From a virus, in the IMG/VR virus record IMGVR_UViG_3300021137_000065, positions 1 through 29,859 of that record: 29,859 nucleotides of DNA, one strand, 5' to 3'. Of this stretch, positions 23,401 through 29,171 are shown in pieces (within the stretch, counting starts at the first letter, position 1; each line of letters begins with the position of its first letter). The position numbers were made by a program, and so were the translations under genes. Below the pieces are notes generated by a model, which did not search any database, was not told where the DNA came from, and worked only from the letters and a program-made list of their open reading frames with translations.

Positions 23401-25255
23401 AGCTACGGGTGCAGTTAATTTAGGAGCTTATGATTTAACAGTTAATACATTAAAGATAGGATTAGGTGCTGGAAATATTTCAACTAATACAGCATTAGGT
23501 ACAGCAGTTTTGGGAAGTAATACAAGTGGTGCAGATAATACAGGAGTTGGTTGGGATACATTATATTCTAATACAACTGGAACTTATAATACAGGAGTTG
23601 GAGCTGCGTCATTATATAGTAATACAATAGGTTCTAATAATACTAGCATTGGATATGGTGCAGGATTTGCTATAACATCAGGTAACAGTAATATTTTAAT
23701 TGGTCAAAATTCAGGTGCTAATATTACCACTGGTTCTAATAATACCATAATTGGTAATTATGGAGGATCAACTACTTTAGCTAGTAATGTTATTTTAGCT
23801 GATGGTGCGGGCAATGTAAGGTTCCAATGGGATGGCTCAACTACAAGATTGCCGTCTTATGTATCAATAGGCAATACTAACTCTACCTATAACTTAGATG
23901 TTACAGGTACAGGAAGATTTACAGGAAACCTAAATGCAGCAGCAGGAACTTTTGCAGGTAATTTAAACATAACAGGAAATAACTTTTTTACGTTAGCTGT
24001 TACCAATGTAAGTGCAAGAATTGGTGAATATGATGCTACTAATAGAATAGAATTTACTGCTAACCAAAATACTTCAGATGCTCAGGATGATGCTACAAAG
24101 CCATCTTGGGGATTAGTATTCAATGCCAACTCAACTGACACTGCTTATATAGGACATAAGGCAGCAGGAGGAGGTAGTGCAGCATTAACTCCATTAATGA
24201 CTATTGCAGGTTCAGGAGCAGCTACATTCTCAAGTAGTGTAATAAGTAATCAAGAATACGATGTTAATGCATCAGGTGGAATAGGTGGTTATTTAGGTTT
24301 TAAATTAAGATATGGTTCTTCTAGTGTACAAAGCTTAACGATGGGGCAGGTTACTGCTGGTAATGGAGCTTGGATAGGTATGGCACAATACCGTAATGCA
24401 GGTTATTGGCAAACAGAAGGAACTGCTGCTGCAATATTAAATTTTGGAAGTGATGGAAGTTTTAATATTGCTACAAATTCAGGATTAACTGCTAATACAG
24501 ATTATAATATTAGTCAAAGATTTTACATATCTCCATCAGGGAATGTAGGTATAGGAACAACAAGTCCAAGTAACTATTTACACATTAACGGAACATCATC
24601 GGTTAAACTTGAAATGTCAGGTGGAACTGCTCAAAATGGTATTTTATTTGATGCAATAGGTACAGCACATCAATATTATATTGGAGCGGGTAATAATTTA
24701 CTTGTTGGTGGTGACCAAGGTATATTATTAGGGTACGATGTAAATACTTCAAAGTCTGCAATACATTTTGACGGAAGTGGTAATGTAAAATTTAATGCAG
24801 GAGCATCATCTGAGTCAATGCGTATTACAAGTGGGGGATATGTAATTATAAGTGGACCTACTTATGGTAATACAGTTACATCTTCACCAAGAAATTTATA
24901 TATAGATTCAGTAGGTGGTTTAGGTGGTATATCATCAATTAGAGCATCAAAAATTAATATTCAAAATATTGATAATGTAAATTGGTTAAATCAATTAAAT
25001 CCTGTTACTTTTAATTATCGAAAAAAAGATGAACAAGGTAAATATTTAGAAGAGGCTTATGAAGATTTAAATTATGGTTTAATTGCAGAAGATACAGAGC
25101 CAATAGCTGAATTTTTAATTAATTATAGAGTAAATGAAGATGGATTTAAAGAAATGGCAGGTATTGAATATTCAAGATTAATTATTCCAATGTTAAAAGC
25201 TATTCAAGAACAACAAAAACAAATAGAAGATTTAAAATCACTTATAAATAAATAA
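20423..25255 (+). CDS. Tail fibre with C-terminal S74 self-cleaving chaperone
   Basis: A 1610-residue fibre, the likely receptor-binding protein. N-terminal residues 1-~100 (collagen-like linker and attachment) are followed by long repetitive beta sequence: three SIGNTN..LDVTGTGRFTG repeats, three YLSSTDWNTFNNKQ-like repeats and many PSATGTLALTS copies. At about 1018-1115 there are short NTGVG/NTSIGYGAG repeats like trimeric autotransporter heads. The last ~106 residues (SSIRASKINIQ, then LNPVTFNYRKKD, YGLIAEDTEPIAEFL, SRLIIPMLKAIQEQ) form an endosialidase-type intramolecular chaperone that trims itself near Ser1505, with Lys1510 as the likely partner. Codon choice changes near 23,440. Confidence 0.92.
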   Translation: MSQQIQITGGAKVRNLDGVITGSTGVLNSLPINGANGIPQLDSNGKILVSQLPNSVMEYKGMWNVATNTPYLVNGTGNAGDVYLVTGAATGGTSHDFGAGAITFYNSDQVIYDGTNWDRASGSSGTVTSVGLTMPSAFSVSGSPVTNSGTLAVSASGTTSQYINGAGGLTTFPSLTGYVPYTGATNDVDLGTHKLTLTDEQFNPSSAPSYSEGEVWYDSTQKALAYYNDVTNNTLHIGQEVQLKVYNNTGSTIVKGAPVYITSTNSGFTYPLVALAKADTLTTANVIGVANQDIPTSTAGYIVLSGLVSNISTGSYTVGTVLYLSPYSAGQLMSTVPPTGYAVRVGVVSYSNSPNGSIYINQSNSYSTAASIVGTIQISQGGTGATTAGGALTNLGAAASSRLISTTTPLQGGGDLTADRTLSILQAGTSQSGYLSSTDWNTFNNKQNALGYVPVGGSGSVNYISKFTGSTTISNSGIYEGVTNYVSIGNTNTTYNLDVTGTGRFTGDVLFGNALTLTGSSFLNSMTHIKQVSVMYPSTGYTTIAGSSTGLTLNTGGAYTLDLSFPTTASYTYTYPSASGTLALTSQLSGVIYGSGSTYQVAWFNATNSIGGSSNLYFDPTTNRLGINQSSPLYSLDVTGTARITGNAIFGGTLGNGTYTYTLPSATGTLALTSNLSSYVPYSGATGSLYMGSSYLVSAKAFVTSGSGGGAYLKLLNALTAATPESDGVKLSSVGSVDLVISSNTYNSTLVTSGNSADRTYTFPNASGTIALTSNIPTLSGTAPISYSAGVISISQATNASNGYLTSTDWTTFNNKQAALGGTGLVKSTAGSITYITDNSSSWNSGSAIANSLNGVSPINFNSITGAISISQANTSTNGYLSSTDWNTFNGKQNALTNPVTGTGTTNYISKWTASGTIGNTSIYEGTSGYISIGNTNNTYNLDVTGTGRFTGQLTLGSTITNGTYTYTLPSATGTLALTSQIPSLTGYVPYTGATGAVNLGAYDLTVNTLKIGLGAGNISTNTALGTAVLGSNTSGADNTGVGWDTLYSNTTGTYNTGVGAASLYSNTIGSNNTSIGYGAGFAITSGNSNILIGQNSGANITTGSNNTIIGNYGGSTTLASNVILADGAGNVRFQWDGSTTRLPSYVSIGNTNSTYNLDVTGTGRFTGNLNAAAGTFAGNLNITGNNFFTLAVTNVSARIGEYDATNRIEFTANQNTSDAQDDATKPSWGLVFNANSTDTAYIGHKAAGGGSAALTPLMTIAGSGAATFSSSVISNQEYDVNASGGIGGYLGFKLRYGSSSVQSLTMGQVTAGNGAWIGMAQYRNAGYWQTEGTAAAILNFGSDGSFNIATNSGLTANTDYNISQRFYISPSGNVGIGTTSPSNYLHINGTSSVKLEMSGGTAQNGILFDAIGTAHQYYIGAGNNLLVGGDQGILLGYDVNTSKSAIHFDGSGNVKFNAGASSESMRITSGGYVIISGPTYGNTVTSSPRNLYIDSVGGLGGISSIRASKINIQNIDNVNWLNQLNPVTFNYRKKDEQGKYLEEAYEDLNYGLIAEDTEPIAEFLINYRVNEDGFKEMAGIEYSRLIIPMLKAIQEQQKQIEDLKSLINK
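21716..23925 (+). repeat. Peptide repeats within the fibre gene
   Basis: Three copies of a YLSSTDWNTFNNKQ-type unit (near 21716-21772, 22826-22882, 23053-23110) and three of a SIGNTNxTYNLDVTGTGRFTG unit (near 21875-21943, 23209-23277, 23857-23925). The peptides are almost identical while many synonymous bases differ. This is protein repetition rather than a DNA array. Confidence 0.85.
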
Positions 25256-25259
25256 AAAA

Positions 25260-25589
25260 ATGGCAACAACTTATCAATGGGTAATTAACCAAATGGACAC
25301 TAAGCCAAAAGATGACGGATTAACTGATGTCGTTGTTTGTGTGCATTGGTCACGCATAGCAAATCAAGATAAAATAGTAGTATCATCATACGGCACAATG
25401 GGTTGTGAAACTCCAAGCTCAACCGACTTTACCGCTTACCCTGATTTGACTTACGAGCAAGTATGTGGGTGGTTGGATAACGGGCTTGATACGTCTGCAA
25501 TCGACAAAGGTTTAGACCAACAAATAGAGAACATAATCAACCCACCGATTGTGGTTTTGCCTCTGCCTTTCCAAAATCCAACTAATTAA
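25260..25589 (+). CDS. Fibre-associated hypothetical protein (DUF7936-like)
   Basis: A 109-residue protein: YQWVINQMDTKPKDDGLTDV, VVCVHWSRIANQDKIVVSSY, a TMGCETPSSTDFTAYPDLTY middle and a helical end (EQVCGWLDNGLDTSAIDKGL). This W-x-I...VHW...F...YxxLT pattern is a small family often found directly after fibre genes in environmental phages (DUF7936-like, from memory). It may help fibre assembly or cap it; the function is not known. It starts four bases after the fibre stop. Confidence 0.7.
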   Translation: MATTYQWVINQMDTKPKDDGLTDVVVCVHWSRIANQDKIVVSSYGTMGCETPSSTDFTAYPDLTYEQVCGWLDNGLDTSAIDKGLDQQIENIINPPIVVLPLPFQNPTN

Positions 25590-25592
25590 TAT

Positions 25593-25600
25593 TATATTTG
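25593..25600 (+). promoter_or_regulatory. Promoter -7 box for the lysis operon
   Basis: TATATTTG matches TAnnTTTG, 14 bases before the ATG at 25615. The box TTTC (25568-25571) lies 21 bases upstream and is a weak -33 candidate. A dedicated promoter for the lysis genes fits. Confidence 0.5.
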
Positions 25601-25614
25601 TAAAAAATTATATT

Positions 25615-25758
25615 ATGAATTTAAACGAGCAACAACTTCAAGAGTTACAAAACATCATTAACGCAATTCCTACTTTGTACGGAGTGCAATTAATTCAATT
25701 CTTTCAAAAGGTAGCTGCAGATGCTCAGCCTAAAGAAGAAGCAAAAACTGAAGCATAA
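25615..25758 (+). CDS. Small hypothetical protein before lysis genes
   Basis: A 47-residue protein, MNLNEQQLQELQNIINAIPT..., ending PKEEAKTEA. The frame is open upstream to 25549, but those codons overlap the preceding gene and the promoter, so 25615 is the better start. It has one amphipathic helix (LQNIINAIPTLYGVQLIQFF) and a charged tail, no clear membrane segment, and overlaps the following holin-like gene at TAATG. Similar short leading proteins occur in lysis operons of Bacteroidota phages, without known role. Confidence 0.6.
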   Translation: MNLNEQQLQELQNIINAIPTLYGVQLIQFFQKVAADAQPKEEAKTEA

Positions 25759-25931
25759 TGGCACCACATAGCGACCGAGCAGATTTATCAACTATACTAA
25801 GTATTATGGGAGCAGTAGTTTCGATTACTAATATTCAACCTATTGTTACATTGATAGCTTCTTTGGTCGCTATTGTTTCCGGAGGATTTGCCATTCGTTA
25901 TTATTATTTGGCTTCTAAAAAATTAAAGTAA
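25758..25931 (+). CDS. Small membrane protein, holin-like
   Basis: A 57-residue ORF, MAPHSDRADLSTILSIMGAV..., ending YYYLASKKLK. One clear membrane segment (IVTLIASLVAIVSGGFAIRY, about 29-48), preceded by a weaker hydrophobic helix (STILSIMGAVVSI) and followed by a basic tail, fits a class II holin or pinholin-like protein. Overlap at both ends (TAATG and TAATG) with neighbours in the lysis operon supports real expression. Whether it or the 26475 protein is the actual holin cannot be told. Confidence 0.65.
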   Translation: MAPHSDRADLSTILSIMGAVVSITNIQPIVTLIASLVAIVSGGFAIRYYYLASKKLK

Positions 25932-26473
25932 TGAAAGATTTAGTCATTGTTTTATTGGTGGCTATTCTTATCTTTTTTGTAGCGAGGGAATCACGCTATT
26001 CAAAAACTGACCCCGTAATCGTAACTCACTACGATACAGTTTACCAACAGAAAACTTTCACAAAATTTACAAAGGGGGATTCTATCCCTTTTGTTGTTTT
26101 AGCCGTAGATAGCTTTAAATATACGATTCACGATACGATTTCAATAATTAAAGACTATTTGACGACAAAGGTTTATACCGACACTTTTTCAATAGATAGT
26201 TCAAAATTTACCATAATTGACACTATTTCGGAAAATAGAATTCAAAATAGGCGTTTTTTGGCTGATATTCACGAAAGAACAATAAGAATTACAAACGATA
26301 TATACCATAAAGATAAAAATGCCCTTTATTTAGGCTTTTTAGGCGATTTAAGGCGATTTGACAACAAAGTGGGGTTAGGTGTTGGCTTAGGGTTTAAAAC
26401 GGCTAAAAATGACTTATTTACCTTTGGGGTAACTACCAACCAATTTTCGGTAGGATATTTTAAAAAATTTTAG
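25931..26473 (+). CDS. Spanin-like membrane-anchored protein
   Basis: A 180-residue protein with an N-terminal membrane helix (LVIVLLVAILIFFVA, residues 4-18) followed by a periplasmic, beta-rich region (DPVIVTHYDTVY, DTISIIKDYLTTKVYTDTFS) and a C-terminal segment LYLGFLGDL, VGLGVGLGFK, NQFSVGYFKKF resembling a beta-hairpin that could insert into the outer membrane, ending in Phe. An inner-membrane anchor plus outer-membrane end suits a spanin, which joins the two membranes late in lysis. Being between two holin-like genes and the muramidase supports this. No lipobox is present. Confidence 0.55.
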   Translation: MKDLVIVLLVAILIFFVARESRYSKTDPVIVTHYDTVYQQKTFTKFTKGDSIPFVVLAVDSFKYTIHDTISIIKDYLTTKVYTDTFSIDSSKFTIIDTISENRIQNRRFLADIHERTIRITNDIYHKDKNALYLGFLGDLRRFDNKVGLGVGLGFKTAKNDLFTFGVTTNQFSVGYFKKF

Positions 26474-26474
26474 T

Positions 26475-26657
26475 ATGAAAAACATTTCAGCGTGGAAAAC
26501 CACAAGCATTGGTCTTGTATTAATCGGGGGCGGTTTAACTTCAGTTTTAACAGGCAAAGCAGATTGGACCGGTGCTATCGTAGCGATTGGAGCCGGAATA
26601 GGTTTAGTATTCAGTCCTGATACTTTTATCGACAAGCTAACAAAGAAGAATGATTAG
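26475..26657 (+). CDS. Holin-like membrane protein
   Basis: A 60-residue protein with two hydrophobic segments (TTSIGLVLIGGGLTSVLTG, about 9-27; TGAIVAIGAGIGLVFS, about 32-47) separated by a short KADW turn and ending KLTKKND. The two-segment topology and the Gly/Ile-rich composition match small phage holins of Bacteroidota. It precedes the muramidase with an 8-base overlap, so it is the better holin candidate. A DWTG turn is common in these. Confidence 0.7.
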   Translation: MKNISAWKTTSIGLVLIGGGLTSVLTGKADWTGAIVAIGAGIGLVFSPDTFIDKLTKKND

Positions 26658-27252
26658 TCGCAAATCAATCGATTTTATAGTTCAGCAGGAATGCGGAGGT
26701 CGTGCCTATTATGATAAGGTACTACAAAAACCTTCGTGGCCAGGCGGGGATAGTGGTGTGACTATCGGAATTGGCTATGACGCAGGATATGAAACCTTAA
26801 CACAGTTTACAAAAGATTGGGGCAATAATTTACCGATTGACTCGTTTAATCTATTAAAGCCGGTTATAGGGATCAAAGGAGAAAAAGCAAGGGATTTATT
26901 GAAAGGCGATATTTTGAACATTAGAATACCTTTTAATATGGCTTATGACGTTTTTGTTAAAAATGATGTGCCGAGATATTTTGCGATGACTAAAAAAATA
27001 TATCCTCAATTAGAAGAATTAAACGAGGACACTCAAGGGGCATTGGTTTCTATGGTTTTTAATAGAGGAACAAGTTTAGCTGGAGATTCAAGAACGGAAA
27101 TGAGGGCGATTGTTGATTTGGTTGCTAAAAAAGATTATGAAGGAATCGCTGAAGAAATAGAAAAATCTAAACGGCTTTGGGAGCATAAAGGGCTTGATGG
27201 CTTAGTTTTAAGGCGAGAAGCAGAATCCGATTTAGTTAGAAATTCAATATAA
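26650..27252 (+). CDS. Endolysin, pesticin/T4-lysozyme-type muramidase
   Basis: A 200-residue muramidase that cuts peptidoglycan. The likely catalytic Glu14 lies in FIVQQECGG; PSWPGGDSGVTIGIGYDAGY (residues 28-47) carries Asp34 and Thr38, which line up with the Glu-Asp-Thr triad of T4 lysozyme and the pesticin C-terminal domain. VPRYFAMTKKIYPQLEELNE then DTQGALVSMVFNRGTSLAGD and the end LVLRREAESDLVR are typical of this phage group. There is no signal peptide, so release depends on the holin. It overlaps the holin gene by 8 bases. Confidence 0.92.
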   Translation: MISRKSIDFIVQQECGGRAYYDKVLQKPSWPGGDSGVTIGIGYDAGYETLTQFTKDWGNNLPIDSFNLLKPVIGIKGEKARDLLKGDILNIRIPFNMAYDVFVKNDVPRYFAMTKKIYPQLEELNEDTQGALVSMVFNRGTSLAGDSRTEMRAIVDLVAKKDYEGIAEEIEKSKRLWEHKGLDGLVLRREAESDLVRNSI

Positions 27253-27269
27253 AAACAACAACCAACATA

Positions 27270-28004
27270 ATGACAACAACAAAACGCAAAAGACTTTACT
27301 TCGATATTGAAGTGTCTGCTAACGTGGGTTTATTTTGGCAATCAGGTTACAAGATTACTATTGGAACGGAAAACATAATAAAGGAACGTGCCGTTATTTG
27401 CATTTGCTATAAATGGGAAGAAGATAAAGACGTTTATTATTTACAATGGGATAGTAAGCAATGCGATAAAAAATTACTACAAGAATTTATTAAGGTAGCC
27501 AATGAAGCCGATGAGCTTATAGGGCATAATGGCGATAAGTTTGACCTTGCTTGGATCAGAACAAGATGCCTTTATCACAGGATAGATATGTTCCCTACAT
27601 ACACGACAATTGATACTTTAAAGATTGCTCGTTCAAAGTTTAGATTTAATTCAAATCGTTTAGATTACATAGGTAAGTTTTTAGGGTTGGGAGAAAAGAA
27701 TCATACCAACTTTGACCTTTGGAAAGACATAATGCTAAAGAACGATAAAAAGGCAATGAATGAAATGATTGATTATTGCATTCAAGATGTGGTCCTATTA
27801 GAGAAAGTTCATAAAGAATTAAACAATCATATTCCTGCTAAAACTCATTACGGAGTTATTTTTGGGCAAGATAGAGGCACCTGTCCTGAATGTGGAAGCG
27901 ATGAGATAGTAAAAAATAACAAAAGGGTTATGGCTTCGGGATTAGTAAAGATTCAATATAAATGCCAGACCTGCGGGAAATTTCATAGCAAAACTGATAA
28001 ATAA
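27270..28004 (+). CDS. DEDD-type 3'-5' exonuclease with zinc ribbon
   Basis: A 244-residue RNase H-like exonuclease. Exo I is YFDIEVS (Asp12, Glu14), exo II is LIGHNGDKFDLAWI and exo III is YCIQDVVLLEKV, all with the acidic residues of a DnaQ/PolB-type proofreading exonuclease. The C-terminus has a zinc ribbon (CPECGSDE ... CQTCGK). No polymerase domain is present, so it likely works alone or with a host or phage polymerase in replication, repair or recombination. It starts a replication-like block right after the lysis genes and ends with a TAATG overlap. Confidence 0.85.
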   Translation: MTTTKRKRLYFDIEVSANVGLFWQSGYKITIGTENIIKERAVICICYKWEEDKDVYYLQWDSKQCDKKLLQEFIKVANEADELIGHNGDKFDLAWIRTRCLYHRIDMFPTYTTIDTLKIARSKFRFNSNRLDYIGKFLGLGEKNHTNFDLWKDIMLKNDKKAMNEMIDYCIQDVVLLEKVHKELNNHIPAKTHYGVIFGQDRGTCPECGSDEIVKNNKRVMASGLVKIQYKCQTCGKFHSKTDK

Positions 28005-28204
28005 TGAAACAATCAAAAATATTAACGGAAGTAATTCAAGACTTCCAGGCAAGAGAAAAAAAAGGAGTTGAAACTTACGGAACAACTTTAGACCGAAAAG
28101 ATTTGACAACTTCTCAATGGTTGGTACATTTGCGAGAGGAGTTGCAAGATGCAATTTTGTATCTTAAAAAACTTGAGGAAATTCAAAACGATAAAGTATA
28201 TTAA
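28004..28204 (+). CDS. MazG-like small protein
   Basis: A 66-residue helical protein. The pattern KGVETYGTTLDRKD, then QWLVHLREELQDAILYLKKL resembles one half of the MazG-like nucleotide pyrophosphohydrolase helix pair, where the EExxD acids (Glu45, Glu46, Asp49) hold a metal ion. A complete enzyme needs more acids, so it may be a dimer or a reduced version. Phage MazG-like proteins change nucleotide pools or host stress signals. It is coupled by TAATG to the exonuclease gene. Confidence 0.65.
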   Translation: MKQSKILTEVIQDFQAREKKGVETYGTTLDRKDLTTSQWLVHLREELQDAILYLKKLEEIQNDKVY

Positions 28205-28205
28205 T

Positions 28206-28397
28206 ATGAAAATAAAACTACCTAAAAAATTTAATTCTATGAGTTTATTAGAACAAGAGGAAATATTGGTTAAAAACCTAAATGTGGTTTATGATTTAGA
28301 AAAAGAAATAAAACAGGCATTGGCTAAAATAAGAGGTGGTCAAAAGATTAATATAGTTACGGATGAAAGACCTGATGAAGCATTATTAAAAGCGTGA
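28206..28397 (+). CDS. Small hypothetical protein
   Basis: A 63-residue protein, MKIKLPKKFNSMSLLEQEEI..., ending PDEALLKA. The frame opens at 28149, but the first 19 codons lie inside the upstream gene, so 28206 is the sensible start. It has a helical middle (LLEQEEILVKNLNVVYDLEK) and an acidic tail. No family is recognised. The TGA overlaps the next gene's GTG start (GTGA), so translation is coupled. Confidence 0.65.
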   Translation: MKIKLPKKFNSMSLLEQEEILVKNLNVVYDLEKEIKQALAKIRGGQKINIVTDERPDEALLKA

Positions 28398-28663
28398 AAA
28401 TAAAAGTTATATATAAAAAGTTAGGCAGAGAACAGGCACATGGCATAGCCGAAAGTGATGGTATTATCTATATTGATCCTCGTTTAAAAGGTCGAAAAGA
28501 AATGGAAATATTAATTCACGAGTGCCACCATTTGCTTAACCCAGAGCATAGCGAAGAAGAAACCATTAGGCAAAGCGTTATTTTAACTAAGTTACTTTGG
28601 CGAATGGGTTATCGAAAGGTCGATAATTCCAAGCATTTGCCGCTACAAGACGGCTCTAAATAA
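28394..28663 (+). CDS. HExxH zinc metallopeptidase-like protein
   Basis: An 89-residue protein beginning at GTG 28394. The motif ILIHECHHLLNPEHSEEETI (His42, Glu43, His46 of HExxH; Glu55 or Glu56 as possible third ligand) is a zinc metallopeptidase core, but the protein is much shorter than usual ImmA/WSS1-like enzymes. It may be a minimal peptidase or a zinc-binding non-enzyme. The C-terminus is basic (LLWRMGYRKV). The gene is the last one before the terminator at 28702. Confidence 0.75.
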   Translation: MKIKVIYKKLGREQAHGIAESDGIIYIDPRLKGRKEMEILIHECHHLLNPEHSEEETIRQSVILTKLLWRMGYRKVDNSKHLPLQDGSK

Positions 28664-28668
28664 AAAAG

Positions 28669-28732
28669 TATCTTTGCTATGTTGTTTATCATAGTTGGTT
28701 TCCCGTTAGTCTAAAAAGCTAACGGGTTTTTT
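28669..28732 (+). ncRNA. Candidate small RNA unit A
   Basis: Box TATCTTTG (28669-28676) is followed within about 25 bases by an intrinsic terminator. In between is a 5-bp hairpin CTATG (28677-28681) with CATAG (28690-28694). A transcript of roughly 50-55 nt would result. There is no clear TTTG box at normal spacing, so the unit may be just the operon's terminator with a chance box. Confidence 0.35.
28702..28732 (+). terminator. Intrinsic terminator of the rightward operon
   Basis: CCCGTTAG (28702-28709) pairs perfectly with CTAACGGG (28719-28726), a 9-base loop, then six T. The stop codon of the minus-strand HNH gene (TAG, 28711-28713) lies in its loop, so the insertion ended right here. Confidence 0.93.
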
Positions 28733-29058
28733 CTTCCATATCTATTTTTTAATCTACCATTTTTAGATGCGTGAATCATATTTTCCTTTTCAGTAACCCA
28801 CTCTAAATTTGATAACTTACAATTTTGTTTATTACAATCTTTATGATTTACTTGAGGTAAGTTAAAAGGGTTATTAATAAAGTTTTCTGCAACTAATCGA
28901 TGTACATATTTAGTATAAAATCTGCCATCTTTTCTAAGTCTTACAAATAAATAACCTATGCCATTGTTTGCAGGAGATAAAAATCTATTTCTAAATGAAG
29001 TAAAAACATTACCATCTTCGGTAATAAAGTAATTTGGAAATCCTTTAATGGGTTTCAT
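28711..29058 (-). CDS. HNH homing endonuclease with NUMOD4 domain
   Basis: A 115-residue protein on the opposite strand, the only minus-strand gene clearly seen. The N-terminal NUMOD4 motif is KPIKGFPNYFITEDGNVF; the HNH core is VHRLVAENFI then QVNHKDCNKQNCKLSNLEWV, with the His, Asn and paired cysteines typical of this family. It introduces a double-strand break to copy itself to empty alleles. Its placement between a terminator and a bidirectional promoter region lets it avoid interrupting a gene. It is a complete free-standing element; no intron is visible. Confidence 0.92.
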   Translation of the reverse strand: MKPIKGFPNYFITEDGNVFTSFRNRFLSPANNGIGYLFVRLRKDGRFYTKYVHRLVAENFINNPFNLPQVNHKDCNKQNCKLSNLEWVTEKENMIHASKNGRLKNRYGRKNPLAF

Positions 29059-29067
29059 AAATAAAAT

Positions 29068-29097
29068 TTTGGTTAAGACAAATTTAACTTATTTTTG
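29068..29097 (+). promoter_or_regulatory. Strong rightward promoter (TTTG-18-TATTTTTG)
   Basis: TTTG 29068-29071, 18-base spacer, TATTTTTG 29090-29097: the best two-box match besides the one at 2148. Transcription would begin at about 29100 and meets a terminator about 50 bases later. Confidence 0.65.
29079..29086 (-). promoter_or_regulatory. Leftward promoter -7 box for the HNH gene
   Basis: On the minus strand this reads TAAATTTG, a perfect -7 box 20 bases before the HNH start codon. It is back to back with the rightward box at 29090, forming a divergent promoter pair inside 20 bases. Confidence 0.5.
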
Positions 29098-29099
29098 TC

Positions 29100-29159
29100 A
29101 AAGTTCATAAATAAGACAAATGGTTTAAGGAGGTTCGTTTCTACGATGCCTCCTTTTTT
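29100..29159 (+). ncRNA. Candidate small RNA unit B ending in a strong terminator
   Basis: The promoter at 29068-29097 points into a ~60-nt stretch with no gene. It ends in AAGGAGG (29127-29133) / CCTCCTT (29149-29155), with an inner TCGT-ttct-ACGA helix (29135-29146), followed by a T run to 29159. This is either a small RNA or an attenuator for the DUF1003 gene, whose own box begins at 29161. Confidence 0.5.
29127..29159 (+). terminator. Intrinsic terminator of unit B
   Basis: A 7-bp outer stem AAGGAGG/CCTCCTT plus an inner 4-bp stem and a run of six T (29154-29159). The sequence AAGGAGG also looks like a Shine-Dalgarno, but it is paired in the stem and no real gene follows it. Confidence 0.88.
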
Positions 29160-29160
29160 A

Positions 29161-29168
29161 TATCTTTG
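29161..29168 (+). promoter_or_regulatory. Promoter-like box three bases before DUF1003 ATG
   Basis: TATCTTTG, identical to the boxes at 28669 and 6643, ends three bases before the ATG at 29172. It follows the unit B terminator, so it would be the gene's own promoter and would make a leaderless mRNA. Confidence 0.45.
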
Positions 29169-29171
29169 ATT

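Noticed and set aside
21716-23925. CRISPR or DNA tandem array in the fibre region
   Set aside because: Repeats are irregular, coding and conserved only as protein; no constant spacer length.
29127-29170. AAGGAGG as ribosome binding site for a small ORF at 29146
   Set aside because: The sequence is the left arm of a strong terminator and the ORF would be only seven codons long.
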